This document shows positions 1 to 5,076 of a DNA stretch of 5,076 bases, one piece after another. The position numbers and the translations under genes are program-made. The notes beneath the pieces are model-generated. The model was not told the origin of the DNA. It ran no database searches and saw only the letters and a list, made by a program, of their open reading frames with translations. Origin of the DNA: Pseudomonadota bacterium (GTDB lineage: Bacteria; Pseudomonadota; Alphaproteobacteria; Rhizobiales; Rhizobiaceae); NCBI GenBank assembly GCA_023433855.1, contig JAEYTV010000149.1, positions 1 through 5,076 on the forward strand, written 5' to 3'. Position 1 is the first letter of the stretch; every line of letters begins with the position of its first letter.

Positions 1-53
1 AACGAACCGCGAATAAGCTGCCTTAGCCTCCGTGACTATCCATTGGGTCGACA

Positions 54-368
54 ATGAGCGCCATCGTGTCGTACCGCCGATGGTTGGCCGCTTCGGAAAT
101 AGCATCGGAGAGTCTATGGAGAGAGGAGCACCAAGGACGCGCGGTGCTATCGCTTCCTTTGGAAGCCGACCCCGATGAGCCGTTAAGGGAACAGGCGTTT
201 TCCGAGACAACCGCGATAGTTGGGAGACCAACTGGGTTATGCGATTTTATCGTCGAGGCTGAGCAGACGCACAGCCCCGAAGCGCAGCAGGCGTCGGATG
301 GGTGGCCCTCTCCATTCGGATTAATGGCCTGTGCAACGCTAGGCGCTTATCATGCTCAACAGCAATAG
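54..368 (+). CDS. Doubtful 104-residue hypothetical ORF
   Basis: An ATG-initiated open frame ending in TAG that I do not recognise. The product would be soluble and mildly acidic, with no signal peptide, membrane segment or known motif, ending in a short Gln run (AHAQQQ-like tail, HAQQQ). Third-position GC is only around 60%, no higher than the window average, so codon use gives little support. The ATG has no good Shine-Dalgarno sequence (only TTGGG about 7 bases before it). It ends 50 bases before the preferred start of the GMC oxidoreductase and runs in the same direction, so it could be a leader gene or simply a chance frame in a non-coding stretch. Nothing else in bases 1-418 looks like a gene. 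A chance frame is at least as likely as a real gene. Confidence 0.25.
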   Translation: MSAIVSYRRWLAASEIASESLWREEHQGRAVLSLPLEADPDEPLREQAFSETTAIVGRPTGLCDFIVEAEQTHSPEAQQASDGWPSPFGLMACATLGAYHAQQQ

Positions 369-403
369 CATACCCTCGGGGCGGTCCGTGGAAGTCACTG
401 GTC

Positions 404-407
404 AGGA
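404..407 (+). promoter_or_regulatory. Ribosome binding site deciding the GMC start
   Basis: AGGA lies 11 bases upstream of the ATG at 419. The alternative in-frame ATG at 302 has no comparable purine-rich motif close before it and would add 39 residues (Arg-rich, no family motif) ahead of the FAD domain. This favours 419. Confidence 0.45.
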
Positions 408-418
408 ATCGCAAGCCG

Positions 419-2083
419 ATGATAGTTGACGACATAGCGGGCCTATACGATCGCACCCACAACATCTGCGTTGTTGGTTCGGGACCCGTTGGAATCGTGG
501 TCGCGATGGAACTCGCGCGGCGAGGTCAGGCCGTTACCTTGATTGAATCCGGCGGGCTGACCTTCGATCCGGGTGTTCAGGAACTTTCAAGAGCCGCACC
601 GGATTTCGGGCGACGCAATATCGATATGACTCTGGCCGTCCGGCGGGTCTTTGGCGGCACCTCCAATCTGTGGGGCGCCGGCTGCATGCCCCTCGATCCA
701 ATCGACTTCGAGCGGCGCGACTTTGTCGGTCTCGCTGGTTGGCCATTGAGCTATGACGCGTTCGCTGTACATCTGCCCGCCGCCTGCGGATACGCGAACT
801 GCGGACATGGTTTTCATGAGGACGTACCCGGATTTCATAACGATGACCAGCGATTCACGGCCAACAATTTGATCCGGTTTGCCGACCCGCCGAGCTTCGC
901 AAGAGCACATGCCGAGGCCATACGCACCTCACGGACACTTACAGTATTTCTCGGAGGTACTGCCACAGGATTTCGGTTCGACGAGAACGGACGGATCAAA
1001 GCCCTTGAGGTCAGGTCGCTGACGAAAGCTTCCGGCTTCGTGCGCGCCCGGCTGTTTGTTCTCGCATGTGGCGGTGTCGAGACAACCCGCCTTCTGCTTG
1101 CCGCACAACTGGGTAGCCCCGCCCGCTTTGGAGGACCCGACGGGCCTCTCGGGCGCAATTATATGGGACACCTGTCGGGACAGATTGCGGACATTGAGTG
1201 CCAAAACGTTGCTCTGGATCGCGCCTTCGATTTTTTCCGCTGCCCGGATGGCGCCTATGCGCGCCGCCGTCTGATGGCCGGCGCCGCGCTGCAAAGAAGG
1301 GAAGGGCTTTCGAACGTCTCGTTCTGGCCGGTAATGCCGTCGATGCGTGATTTCCGCCACCGCGATCCGGTTCTCTCGCTGGCCTATCTTGCCTTGTGCG
1401 TGCCGTCGCTGGGCCGCGCGCTGGTGAGCGAATCCCTTCGGAGGAGTAATGTGGGAGACGGCCGGGACAAACTGCGGCATGTTGTGAACGTCGTTACCGG
1501 GATGCCATCGATCATGACGTTCCTTCCCCACTTCCTGTATAGGCGCTTCCTAGCGGATCGTCGGCTGCCAGGTCTCCATATTCGAAACCCTGCCAAACGC
1601 TACATGCTGCATTTCCACGCTGAACACCTGCCGAGTCCTTCGTCCAGAATCCGTCTGTCCACCGAGTGCGATGCGTTGGGGGTGCCCAGGATCCGCCATG
1701 ACCTGCGCTTTTCCGAACGCGACGCCGAGCACGTCCTGCGCACGCACGATCACCTGTCTGTTTGGCTGCAAGATACGGGAGCAGGGCGCCTGACGTGGCA
1801 CATGCCGCAGGAAGAGCGCCTCGCACGCGTCATGGAGTTGGCCGGCGACGGCGTTCACCAGATCGGTACGGCGCGAATGGCGCACAACACGCGCGAGGGG
1901 GTGGTCGATTGTGACTGCCGGGTCTTCGGTTCATGCAACCTCTTCCTGGCGGGAAGTTCCGTTTTCCCCACCTCCGGCCAGGCAAATCCAACCCTTGCGG
2001 CTCTCGCCCTTGCCGTCCGCACCGCAGGGATCATCGCGGCCGAGGCCAGGACTCACGACGTCAGTCAGCCGGTGCTTATGTAA
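419..2083 (+). CDS. GMC-family FAD-dependent oxidoreductase
   Basis: A 554-residue glucose-methanol-choline type flavoenzyme, expected to oxidise an alcohol or sugar hydroxyl using FAD. The N-terminal Rossmann dinucleotide motif VVGSGPVG (residues 18-25) is followed by LIESGG (41-46), whose Glu43 should bind the ADP ribose. FGGTSNLWGAGCMPL (78-92) is the family's FAD-contact loop, and VLACGGVETTRLLLA near 214-228 is the second FAD-domain signature. The C-terminal GMC domain contains HQIGTARM from His480 and SGQANPTLAALALA with Asn523, which supply the usual catalytic His/Asn pair. No signal peptide is visible, so it is probably cytoplasmic. The frame is open back to an ATG at 302, but I chose 419 because an AGGA lies 11 bases before it and the FAD domain starts right after. 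It converges with the aldo/keto reductase gene with an 8-base overlap. The substrate cannot be read from sequence; a sugar or polysaccharide precursor is a guess from similar gene neighbourhoods. Confidence 0.93.
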   Translation: MIVDDIAGLYDRTHNICVVGSGPVGIVVAMELARRGQAVTLIESGGLTFDPGVQELSRAAPDFGRRNIDMTLAVRRVFGGTSNLWGAGCMPLDPIDFERRDFVGLAGWPLSYDAFAVHLPAACGYANCGHGFHEDVPGFHNDDQRFTANNLIRFADPPSFARAHAEAIRTSRTLTVFLGGTATGFRFDENGRIKALEVRSLTKASGFVRARLFVLACGGVETTRLLLAAQLGSPARFGGPDGPLGRNYMGHLSGQIADIECQNVALDRAFDFFRCPDGAYARRRLMAGAALQRREGLSNVSFWPVMPSMRDFRHRDPVLSLAYLALCVPSLGRALVSESLRRSNVGDGRDKLRHVVNVVTGMPSIMTFLPHFLYRRFLADRRLPGLHIRNPAKRYMLHFHAEHLPSPSSRIRLSTECDALGVPRIRHDLRFSERDAEHVLRTHDHLSVWLQDTGAGRLTWHMPQEERLARVMELAGDGVHQIGTARMAHNTREGVVDCDCRVFGSCNLFLAGSSVFPTSGQANPTLAALALAVRTAGIIAAEARTHDVSQPVLM

Positions 2084-2870
2084 GTTGCGCGACGGCCTTG
2101 CCCAGCCGCTCGATTTCATGCGGGCGGTTGCTGGCGAATATTGGCGTCACGCCGGGATATTTTCTTCGGAACCAGCTAAGAAGCGGTCCGTATTCGAGCC
2201 GTGGTCCAGAGGACGCAGCATTGAGATACCTGATGATGCCGAAGGAGAAGATGGCCCGGCTGTTCGGCATTTCATTCAAAAGTTTTCCAGACTCGTCCGC
2301 AAGCTCGAATTGAACGGCCTCATTCGCAGGGATGCCGCTGCGGGCGGCCTCGAGGAGGAGGCCCGTCGGAGCAGAGAAACCGAAGCTTCTGATTTTGCCG
2401 TCGCATTTCAGTCGTTCCAGAGTCTCGACGGCTTCCAGGGCGGCTTGGAGCTCGTCTATATTCCTTGGCTCATGAAAAAATAGACAGTCGATATAGTCCG
2501 TGCGCAGGCGCCTGAGGGACTGTTCAACGCTGTGGATCGCCGCATCCGGCGAGAAATCCCTCAGCCCGTATTCCCTCCCATACGAGCGGGAGAACATTTT
2601 CCTTGATATTTTGCCAAGGAAGTAAAGCGGAACGTTCCTGCCGCCCAGATCGGATGTCGGAATGCCAAACTTCGTTGCCAGAGTAACCGAGTGGCGGCGG
2701 CCTCGCAGGATGCGTCCGGCCTCAGCCTCACACAGACCATCGCCATAAGCCGGCGCAGTGTCGAAATGCCGGCATCCGGCATCATAAGCGGTCAGCACAA
2801 TCCGCTCCCGCTCAGCACCGGAGAATACGTGATGTATTTTGCCAAGGCCGAAGCCGAATTCGCCTTCCAC
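2076..2870 (-). CDS. Aldo/keto reductase
   Basis: A 264-residue TIM-barrel NAD(P)H-dependent oxidoreductase, expected to reduce an aldehyde or ketone in the cytoplasm. The full catalytic tetrad is visible: Asp37 and Tyr42 in HFDTAPAYGDG, Lys67 in LATKFG and His133 in LFFHEP. The first strand FGFGLGKIHHV starts at about residue 5, and DYIDCLFFHEP and IRSFGFSAPTG are standard barrel strands. The C-terminal PIFASNRPHEIERLGKAV (243-260) corresponds to the cofactor-phosphate-binding segment. It is shorter than typical members (about 280-330 residues), but both ends match the family pattern, so it appears complete. The start is GTG: a stop lies three codons upstream, and GGGAGG precedes it by 13 bases, a rather long spacing. 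It converges on the GMC gene and overlaps its stop by 8 bases. The upstream region carries dyads that could be operators. The substrate is unknown. Confidence 0.93.
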   Translation of the reverse strand: MEGEFGFGLGKIHHVFSGAERERIVLTAYDAGCRHFDTAPAYGDGLCEAEAGRILRGRRHSVTLATKFGIPTSDLGGRNVPLYFLGKISRKMFSRSYGREYGLRDFSPDAAIHSVEQSLRRLRTDYIDCLFFHEPRNIDELQAALEAVETLERLKCDGKIRSFGFSAPTGLLLEAARSGIPANEAVQFELADESGKLLNEMPNSRAIFSFGIIRYLNAASSGPRLEYGPLLSWFRRKYPGVTPIFASNRPHEIERLGKAVAQLT

Positions 2871-2883
2871 GCGTCGCTACAAG

Positions 2884-2889
2884 CCTCCC
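2884..2889 (-). promoter_or_regulatory. Ribosome binding site of the aldo/keto reductase
   Basis: On the - strand GGGAGG lies 13 bases before the GTG start at 2870. The spacing is longer than ideal, but no other in-frame start is possible between the upstream TAG (2879-2877) and this GTG, and the family fold begins right after it. The motif therefore supports the GTG start. Confidence 0.5.
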
Positions 2890-2893
2890 AATC

Positions 2894-2908
2894 CGGAGAA
2901 TATCTCCG
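2894..2908. promoter_or_regulatory. Perfect dyad upstream of the reductase gene (candidate operator)
   Basis: CGGAGA-ATA-TCTCCG is a perfect inverted repeat with 6-base arms and a 3-base centre. It lies 24-38 bases upstream of the aldo/keto reductase start, just behind its ribosome binding site. That is a suitable place for a repressor site or a 5' leader hairpin. I could not identify convincing -35 and -10 boxes nearby, and the dyad could be chance. Confidence 0.3.
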
Positions 2909-2919
2909 AAATCAAAACC

Positions 2920-2969
2920 GTGGTATTGTCTCAGAAGATACTACCACACGTGTGAGATGTACGGTCTCA
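2920..2969. repeat. Cluster of short overlapping dyads
   Basis: Within 50 bases there are several inverted repeats. GTGGTA (2920-2925) pairs with TACCAC (2942-2947). CACACGTGTG (2945-2954) is a 10-base perfect palindrome. TGAGA (2953-2957) pairs with TCTCA (2965-2969). GTCTCA also occurs directly at 2928-2933 and 2964-2969, 36 bases apart. The cluster sits in a non-coding stretch upstream of the reductase gene. It may be a protein-binding region, but each element is short enough to arise by chance. Confidence 0.25.
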
Positions 2970-3007
2970 TTTGTCGGGTCACGGGCGTACCGGGCAAAGG
3001 ATGGAGT

Positions 3008-3022
3008 GTTTGGTATCCAAAC
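3008..3022. promoter_or_regulatory. Perfect dyad GTTTGG-TAT-CCAAAC (candidate operator)
   Basis: A perfect inverted repeat with 6-base arms and a 3-base centre, the same geometry as the dyad at 2894-2908 but different in sequence. TTTGGTATCCAAA has the look of a dimeric repressor site, yet I cannot assign a regulator family and none is encoded in the window. It lies about 140 bases upstream of the reductase start, in non-coding DNA. Confidence 0.25.
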
Positions 3023-3138
3023 GGCTTAGGGCGAGCGTGGCCGGACTAAACCCTCGATCAATTGTCCGCGCCAGTGCTAGGACTTCGGCGCGCCGTCAGC
3101 TTGCTTGGAACAACTAGTTCGAAAAGAACTGCCGCAGC

Positions 3139-3312
3139 CTAAACGAGCCAGAGGAAAGGCCCGATTACGAGCAGAGCGACCAAGGCCCCGAATAGGCAGC
3201 CTCGCTTTGTGTAGTAGTGCGGGTCGAATTCGGGCTCGGAAAGTGGCGGCTTTTTTGTTTTGGCGGAGCGAGGACCGGGTCTGACCAGTATTGTCGTTTG
3301 AACGAGATAATC
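3139..3312 (-). pseudogene. Start-less remnant of a small single-pass membrane protein
   Basis: Read leftward from 3312 to a TAG at 3141-3139, this 57-codon stop-to-stop frame has strongly protein-like content. A charged, proline-rich segment (KTKKPPLSEPEFDPHYYTKR) leads into one hydrophobic helix, GCLFGALVALLVIGPFLWLV, at the very C-terminus. Third positions are about 75% G/C over the last 32 codons. The Tyr-Tyr-Thr-Lys-Arg before the helix suggests the N-terminus stays in the cytoplasm by the positive-inside rule. There is no ATG, GTG or TTG before the helix; the only near-start is a CTG at 3288 without a ribosome binding site. The frame begins right after the TAG of the phosphatase-fold gene and shares its frame. 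An A-rich run (3252-3263) could mark a frameshift, since another frame reads SDPVLAPPKQK there. I do not recognise the family. A degraded gene is likeliest; an unusual start or chance is possible. Confidence 0.4.
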
Positions 3313-4296
3313 CTACGGCTCTGGTGGGCCCCGCGAAATCGTTGCGACCAGCGGAAGATGATCGGAGCCGATTGCAGGGCCGATGATGCGGCCTTCGATA
3401 CGCAAATTCCTGCCGACAAGGATGTGATCGATCGGCGCGCCTAACCATACAGGCAGCCCCATGCGCGGAAAGAACCGCGTGGCGGCGAACAGATTGCCGG
3501 CTTGCCCCCCGTCCATGCCCGTATCTGCTAGGAGAGAACTAAAACGATGTGACCAGGACGACAGATTCAGGTCGCCTGCAACGATGACAGGACGCTGGGG
3601 CTTCTCGGCGGCTATCGCGGAAACGAGTTCATCGAACGCCTCGTTCCTGCCGCTCCAGTCTGCGAAGCTCCGAGCATTCTGAGGGTGGAGGCCGTAAATG
3701 GATACGTCGAAGGTTCCACCCCTCCCATCCGGAACCTGAATGACCACTCTCACGATGCGGACGCTGAGGAGCATATCTTCCGATAATTCATGCCCTGGAA
3801 CGAACGGATATCGGCTGGCGATCAGCACGTCCGCCGAGAAACGCGTGTGGGGATGGGATGGAAGCGCGGCGAGAATCGAATGCATATTCTTCTCCACCTC
3901 CTGCAGCACGATGACGTCCGGATCCACGTCGTTCAGGTAGGCGACAACCCCGTCGAGGTCGGGGTTGGCTTCCCAGACGTTGAAGGTGAGCAACGTGATC
4001 TTGCCGCCGGAGGAGAGATCCGCATCCGCCGATACCGGGACCAGAGCGCCGAGCAACATGGCCAGGGTGCCGACACTGTAAAGTGCTGCGGCGCATCCCA
4101 TCGTCAGGAATGGCCAGCCTCGACTTCGTGCCCACATCACAACGCCAAGGCAAAGCAGAATGCCGTTCAGCCACGGACGGAAGAATGATGATAGGTCCAT
4201 TGGCCAAATGCCGCCGGCCATCAGGTCGAGCAAGGCGAAGGCCATCGCGGATAAGGCAAGCAAGGCATCCATCACCGAGAGGCTCTCATTCATCAT
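3313..4296 (-). CDS. Membrane-anchored endonuclease/exonuclease/phosphatase family protein
   Basis: A 327-residue protein whose C-terminal two thirds have the EEP (DNase I/exonuclease III-like) fold: metal-dependent phosphodiesterases or phosphatases acting on nucleic acid, lipid or other phosphate esters. Visible signatures in order are LTFNVWE (Asn106), VIVLQEVE (Glu133), IYGLHPQ (His204), VAGDLNLSSWSH (Asp242, Asn244), PIDHILVG (Asp290, His291) and GSDHLPLVA (Asp312, His313). Together these form the expected metal-binding and catalytic set, so it should be active. Residues about 9-30, 41-57 and 63-88 form hydrophobic helices, which anchor the enzyme in the inner membrane; an odd count of three would put the catalytic domain on the periplasmic side if the N-terminus is inside. 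The start is one of two adjacent ATGs at 4296/4293, preceded directly by an in-frame TGA and without a clear ribosome binding site; Met9 is an alternative. The substrate is unknown. Confidence 0.92.
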   Translation of the reverse strand: MMNESLSVMDALLALSAMAFALLDLMAGGIWPMDLSSFFRPWLNGILLCLGVVMWARSRGWPFLTMGCAAALYSVGTLAMLLGALVPVSADADLSSGGKITLLTFNVWEANPDLDGVVAYLNDVDPDVIVLQEVEKNMHSILAALPSHPHTRFSADVLIASRYPFVPGHELSEDMLLSVRIVRVVIQVPDGRGGTFDVSIYGLHPQNARSFADWSGRNEAFDELVSAIAAEKPQRPVIVAGDLNLSSWSHRFSSLLADTGMDGGQAGNLFAATRFFPRMGLPVWLGAPIDHILVGRNLRIEGRIIGPAIGSDHLPLVATISRGPPEP

Positions 4297-4413
4297 AAGA
4301 GGTCACGGAACAAGGCTGAACCAGAGCCGCCGACCCTGGCGAGTCCCCCATTCGAAGTAGCGCCAAATAGTGTTAATCGACAACCAACACATTGACGCGG
4401 TGCCGCAACGGTG

Positions 4414-4428
4414 GGCTCTTAGGGAGCC
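4414..4428. repeat. Short inverted repeat after the small GGYPG protein gene
   Basis: GGCTC and GAGCC flank a 5-base centre, 15 bases past the stop of the - strand gene that ends at 4443. On that strand it could form a small hairpin, but no T run follows, so I do not call it a terminator. The surrounding gap 4297-4442 also contains GTGTT/AACAC (4370-4390). I see no gene and no convincing promoter in it. Confidence 0.3.
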
Positions 4429-4442
4429 TCGAACTGCTGCAG

Positions 4443-4691
4443 CTATCGAGGGAGTTGATACTCGATGCTTAGAGTTGCGCCTTGCCCTTTCTGCGGTGCC
4501 ACCAGGACCAGATCACTCGATCGTTGCTCACGATACATGACCTGACAGCAAACCGGCATCTGGTGGTTCCGGCCTGGATACCCTCCGACAGTCCGGTGCA
4601 CATCGCCGGAGTTGACGATCACTGACTTAGCGCCTCGCGCTGCTGCATGCGCAAATCGAGCCTTAAGCTCGGCCTCGAAATCAAAACGCAT
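4443..4691 (-). CDS. Small conserved-looking protein with GGYPG...MPVCC motif
   Basis: An 82-residue soluble protein (86 if the in-frame GTG at 4703 is used). I chose the ATG at 4691 because GGGGG lies 5 bases before it, whereas the GTG has only a crowded AAGGGGAT. The body reads as a compact domain: a helical N-terminus (FDFEAELKARFAHAAARGAK), a strand SVIVNSGDVHR, the motif VGGYPGRNHQMPVCCQVM (about residues 35-52) with adjacent cysteines, and a C-terminal strand pair ending GQGATLSIEYQLPR. From memory, stand-alone small proteins with an HR-VGGYPG-H-MPVCC pattern are common hypothetical proteins in rhizobia and other proteobacteria, but I know no function and could not run a search. The His and Cys-Cys residues might bind a metal or a nucleic acid; that is a guess. 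It is transcribed away from the 67-codon ORF, with 47 bases between their starts. Confidence 0.65.
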   Translation of the reverse strand: MRFDFEAELKARFAHAAARGAKSVIVNSGDVHRTVGGYPGRNHQMPVCCQVMYREQRSSDLVLVAPQKGQGATLSIEYQLPR

Positions 4692-4738
4692 ATAGGCCCC
4701 CACATCCCCTTTCCATTTTAGCGGGCAGCGTACAGCGT

Positions 4739-4942
4739 GTGTCTACCGGCAACTATCTCAACGGACCCAAGACGCAAGATTTCTATACCGACGACACCAG
4801 GGCCAACGTTCGTCCGCCGGCCGAGTTCAAGCAAGTCTGGGATAAGATGAACGACACCGATCGCGCAGACGTCAAGCAAGCGTGCGCGGCAAACCGAGAC
4901 GTCAGCTACAATCCACTCTGCACCAACGTCAAAGGAATGTAG
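4739..4942 (+). CDS. Small protein resembling a secreted protein without its signal peptide
   Basis: A 67-codon frame starting at GTG, with no Shine-Dalgarno sequence in front. The product is hydrophilic: NYLNGPKTQDFYTDD, then EFKQVWDKMNDTDRADVKQ, a likely amphipathic helix, and two cysteines (in KQACAAN and NPLCTNV) that could form a disulfide. The style resembles small exported rhizobial proteins whose mature part begins just after a signal peptide. Here no ATG exists upstream before the in-frame TAA at 4664. The codons just before the GTG read SILAGSVQR, which looks like the tail of a signal peptide, but there is no room for its start because the divergent small gene begins there. It may be a 5'-truncated remnant, or translation may begin at the GTG. 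A good terminator follows 21 bases later, which supports this as a true gene end. I do not recognise the family by name. Confidence 0.5.
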   Translation: MSTGNYLNGPKTQDFYTDDTRANVRPPAEFKQVWDKMNDTDRADVKQACAANRDVSYNPLCTNVKGM

Positions 4943-4963
4943 TCTGCTTGGCATTAATAGAGG

Positions 4964-4990
4964 AAGCCCGCCTGTGTTTGCGGGCTTTTT
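4964..4990 (+). terminator. Rho-independent terminator
   Basis: AAGCCCGC (4964-4971) pairs perfectly with GCGGGCTT (4980-4987), giving an 8-base stem with an 8-base loop and a following run of five T residues (4986-4990, then CTT). It lies 21 bases after the stop of the 67-codon ORF and should end its transcript. The remaining bases to 5076 show no gene. Confidence 0.87.
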
Positions 4991-5076
4991 CTTGGCCGCG
5001 GAACCAGCGACCCGTCTCAAGCATTACCTAGCGCCCTGAAGGTGAAGGTCCGCTGCGCCCCGTTTCCTCCCGTTAA

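Larger units (their letters stand above)
2871..3138. other. Non-coding stretch upstream of the reductase gene
   Basis: Across these 268 bases I find no frame with protein-like composition on either strand. Open frames that cross it read as shadows of the neighbouring genes. It holds the dyads listed separately and a weak hairpin, AGTTC/GAACT with a 5-base loop, at 3116-3130. No promoter with recognisable -35 and -10 boxes, no tRNA and no terminator with a T run was seen. Confidence 0.6.

Noticed and set aside
302..418. A 39-residue N-terminal extension of the GMC oxidoreductase
   Set aside because: No ribosome binding site at 302, Arg-rich content without a signal peptide, and the FAD domain begins right after the ATG at 419.
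929..1531. A 200-codon open frame on the - strand inside the GMC oxidoreductase gene
   Set aside because: It lies entirely opposite a gene with complete family motifs, its product has no domain character, and high-GC genes routinely produce such antisense frames.
1911..2483. A 190-codon + strand frame across the GMC end and the reductase gene
   Set aside because: It overlaps two well-supported genes and its translation shows no family motif; it is a shadow of the reductase coding strand.
2691..3029. A 112-codon + strand frame reaching into the non-coding region
   Set aside because: Most of it is antisense to the reductase N-terminus, and the part beyond has no protein-like bias.
3251..3260. 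A T-rich run on the + strand considered as a terminator
   Set aside because: No stable GC-rich hairpin directly precedes it; on the - strand it is the A-rich run within the membrane micro-ORF.
3077..3448. A 123-codon - strand frame covering the end of the phosphatase-fold gene and the gap
   Set aside because: Arg- and Ser-rich composition typical of an out-of-frame reading; the membrane-helix frame in the same DNA is much more protein-like.
3788..4207. Long open frames on both strands inside the phosphatase-fold gene
   Set aside because: They overlap the intact catalytic domain coding sequence and carry no recognisable motifs.
4718..5020. A 100-codon - strand frame opposite the 67-codon ORF and terminator
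   Set aside because: It would start inside or beyond the + strand terminator hairpin and shows no domain; the + strand frame has the better composition and a proper gene end.

Overview
The window (roughly 58-60% GC, G/C-rich third codon positions in the clear genes) looks like accessory DNA of an alphaproteobacterium, most likely a rhizobium-type Hyphomicrobiales member. That placement comes from protein style and codon use, not from any marker gene, so it is tentative. No rRNA, tRNA, insertion sequence, CRISPR array or replication gene is visible.

Layout, left to right. Bases 1-418 hold only a doubtful 104-codon open frame. A complete GMC-family FAD-dependent oxidoreductase follows on the + strand (419-2083). 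A complete aldo/keto reductase on the - strand (2076-2870) meets it tail to tail with an 8-base overlap. Bases 2871-3138 appear non-coding but contain several short perfect dyads, some just upstream of the reductase start. Next on the - strand, 3139-3312 holds what looks like the body of a very small single-pass membrane protein with no usable start codon. It lies immediately behind a complete endonuclease/exonuclease/phosphatase-fold protein with three N-terminal membrane segments (3313-4296, -). After a 146-base gap comes a small - strand protein with a GGYPG...MPVCC motif (4443-4691). Diverging from it is a 67-codon + strand frame (4739-4942) that resembles the mature part of a small secreted protein lacking its signal peptide. 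It is followed by a clear rho-independent terminator (4964-4990).

How they may work together: the GMC oxidoreductase and the aldo/keto reductase are both carbonyl/alcohol redox enzymes. Such pairs occur near sugar and polysaccharide modification genes in related bacteria, but no glycosyltransferase or transporter is in view, so a shared pathway is only an inference. The right half (3100-5000) mixes one intact enzyme gene with small, possibly broken genes, which suggests a region that has been rearranged. I found no convincing complete novel system. The most useful leads are the start-less membrane micro-ORF behind the phosphatase-fold gene, the signal-peptide-less 67-codon ORF, and the dyads upstream of the reductase.
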